Origin: an uncultured Clostridia bacterium
GTDB lineage: Bacteria > Bacillota > Clostridia > Christensenellales > UBA1242
Direction: 5' to 3'
DNA: 5,892 nucleotides
NCBI GenBank assembly: GCA_944380695.1
Contig: CALWII010000042.1
Location: 1 to 5,892 of the forward strand
A program made the translations under genes and the position numbers. Positions 4,372 through 5,892 of this stretch are shown here, piece after piece (the first letter of the stretch is position 1; each line of letters opens with the position of its first letter). The notes beneath the pieces were generated by a model. That model saw only the letters and a program-made list of their open reading frames with translations, was not told the origin of the DNA and did not search any database.

Positions 4372-5892
4372 ATGAAAAAAAAATCCCTTGATTTTGAGTT
4401 AGTACGCTATCAGACTGATAAAAATTTTGGTTTAAATGAGCAACAAATTGCAGAGCGTAAGTTACATAAGTTGACAAATGACGCAAAAGTTAAATCATCG
4501 CGTTCATATTTTTCTATTTTTGTCAGAAACACCTGTACTTTTTTTAATCTGATTTGGTTTATTATAGCAATTGCACTCGCTGCAGTTGGAGCGTATGCCG
4601 ATTTGTTGTTTTTAATTGTAATCGTTTGTAATACCTCTATTGCCATTGTTCAAGAGATACGAGCAAAAATAACTGTGGAGAAACTTTCACTTGTGACTTT
4701 GCCAAAAATACTCGCAGTCAGAAATGGAGAAGAAATTGAAATAAGACCTGAGGAGATTTTGCTTGATGAAATTATAGTATTAACTAATGGTGACCAAGTT
4801 CCTTCAGATTGCATTGTTGTCGAAGGAAACATCGAGGTAAACGAAAGCTTGCTTACAGGCGAATCCAATGCTATTAAAAAGTCAGTCGGTGATGCTTTAC
4901 TATCTGGCAGTTTTTTGGTGTCAGGAAAGTGCTATGCAAGAGTAGAAAAAGTTGGAAAGGACAATTATATTCAAACAATTGCTTCACGGGCAAAACAGTT
5001 TAAAGCTCCGACATCGAATTTATTTAAAGATATTAATGGTCTTATAAAGTATATTGGAATATTGCTTATACCGCTTGGCATTTTGACTTTTTTAAAAGAA
5101 ATGTTTTTTTTGAACAACCTTATCGAAGAAACAGTTACAAATACTGCGGGTGCAATAACTGGTATGATACCTGCCGGAATGTTTTTGCTTATAACGATCA
5201 GCCTTTCTGTTGGTGTCATCAAATTAGGCAGGAAAAAGACTTTAGTTAAAGACCTTTATTCAATTGAAATGCTCGCTAGAAGCAATGTTTTGTGTTTGGA
5301 TAAGACAGGGACCATAACTGACGGAACGATGAATGTTGTTGATGTAATTTTGACTTCTAAAAAAGATGAAAATTATGTAAATACAATTATTTCCAACATA
5401 TTAACTGCACAATCTTCAAATAATGCGACAAGTGTTGCTATGATAAAGAGATTTGGTTCATCATCAACTATGACACCTGTTGAAGTCATAGAATTTTCTT
5501 CATCTAGGAAGTTTTCAGCGACTTCTTTCGATAATGGAAAAACATATTTGTTTGGGGCACCGACTTTTGTGAAAGCAAGACTAAATCCTGAACAGAACAA
5601 AATGTTACAAGAAAAATTAGAACAAGGGTATAGAGTGCTTGCTTTAACGGAATGTAAGAATAAATTCGATGAAAAAAATGGAGCCCCACAAGGTACGACA
5701 TTGGCACTTTTTGTTTTGGAGGATCATATTCGTGATGATGCCGTCGAAACTATTAAATGGTTTAAAGATAATGATGTGCAAATAAAAGTTATTTCTGGCG
5801 ATGACCCAATAACTGTTGCAAAAATTGCGGCTCGTGTAGGTGTTGAGGGTAGTGACAAGTTTATATCTTTAGAAAATATGTCATTAGAAGAA
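4372..5892 (+). CDS. P-type cation-transporting ATPase (CtpE/Ca-ATPase-like), N-terminal 507 residues; 3' end outside window
   Basis: The frame runs to the right edge without a stop. Membrane helices M1-M2 lie at about 55-95 and M3-M4 at about 222-284. The actuator domain between them holds LLTGES (160-165). M4 carries IPAGM (266-270), where Ca-type pumps have PEGL. The phosphorylation site is DKTGT (310-314), with Asp310 the predicted phosphorylated residue. SSSRKFSA (376-383) and FGAP (394-397) belong to the nucleotide-binding domain. SGDDPITVAKIA (475-486) begins the conserved P-domain region; the GDGxND motif and M5 onward are beyond the window. There is no N-terminal heavy-metal domain. 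The pattern SxRKxSA plus SGDxPxTV resembles the HAD-IC group containing mycobacterial CtpE, a calcium-uptake pump, but the transported ion is not established. The ATG at 4372 is the only usable start: an in-frame TAA lies at 4351 and conserved sequence begins near residue 19. Residues 1-50 form a charged cytoplasmic N-terminus. Confidence 0.93.
   Translation, partial: MKKKSLDFELVRYQTDKNFGLNEQQIAERKLHKLTNDAKVKSSRSYFSIFVRNTCTFFNLIWFIIAIALAAVGAYADLLFLIVIVCNTSIAIVQEIRAKITVEKLSLVTLPKILAVRNGEEIEIRPEEILLDEIIVLTNGDQVPSDCIVVEGNIEVNESLLTGESNAIKKSVGDALLSGSFLVSGKCYARVEKVGKDNYIQTIASRAKQFKAPTSNLFKDINGLIKYIGILLIPLGILTFLKEMFFLNNLIEETVTNTAGAITGMIPAGMFLLITISLSVGVIKLGRKKTLVKDLYSIEMLARSNVLCLDKTGTITDGTMNVVDVILTSKKDENYVNTIISNILTAQSSNNATSVAMIKRFGSSSTMTPVEVIEFSSSRKFSATSFDNGKTYLFGAPTFVKARLNPEQNKMLQEKLEQGYRVLALTECKNKFDEKNGAPQGTTLALFVLEDHIRDDAVETIKWFKDNDVQIKVISGDDPITVAKIAARVGVEGSDKFISLENMSLEE

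Noticed and set aside
4298..4486. Minus-strand small protein upstream of cca
   Set aside because: It crosses both divergent promoters and runs antisense to the conserved ATPase N-terminus.

Overview
The window looks like ordinary chromosome from an AT-rich, low-GC Gram-positive bacterium (Firmicutes, probably a Clostridia-like lineage). This is inferred from three things: a YoaR/VanW-type wall protein, a class II CCA-adding enzyme, and A/T-rich intergenic DNA with sigma-A-like promoters and U-tract hairpin terminators. I see no rRNA, tRNA, CRISPR array, insertion sequence or phage gene.

Layout. (1) Positions 1-1304, plus strand: the C-terminal end of the membrane protease FtsH enters from the left edge. 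It carries an unusually long charged tail with a SHOCT-like motif. Its stop overlaps the start of an unrecognised single-span membrane or lipoprotein gene, and a strong hairpin terminator closes the pair. (2) Positions 1437-2969, minus strand: a YoaR-like protein (membrane anchor, peptidoglycan-binding-like region, VanW domain, G5-like tail). An in-frame TAA at 1929-1931 cuts it inside the VanW domain. The remaining 163 codons downstream are still open and clearly homologous to the family, so this is a recent nonsense mutation, a sequencing error, or recoding. (3) Positions 3057-4283, minus strand: a class II tRNA nucleotidyltransferase/poly(A) polymerase (cca), ended by a hairpin that contains its own stop codon. 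(4) Positions 4372-5892, plus strand: the N-terminal 507 residues of a P-type cation ATPase resembling the CtpE/Ca-type HAD-IC group, cut off by the right edge.

cca and the ATPase are divergent across 88 bases. Each has a TTGACA -35 box and a 17-base spacer, and each -10 lies only 6-7 bases before its ATG, so both mRNAs may be leaderless. A perfect 14-base palindrome sits in the spacer of the ATPase promoter.

Functionally these are housekeeping or envelope genes: membrane protein quality control, cell-wall association, tRNA 3'-end maturation and ion transport. Apart from the ftsH pair I see no joint pathway. I did not find a convincing new multi-gene system. The points most worth checking are the interrupted VanW gene, the FtsH tail with its coupled partner, and the divergent promoter region.
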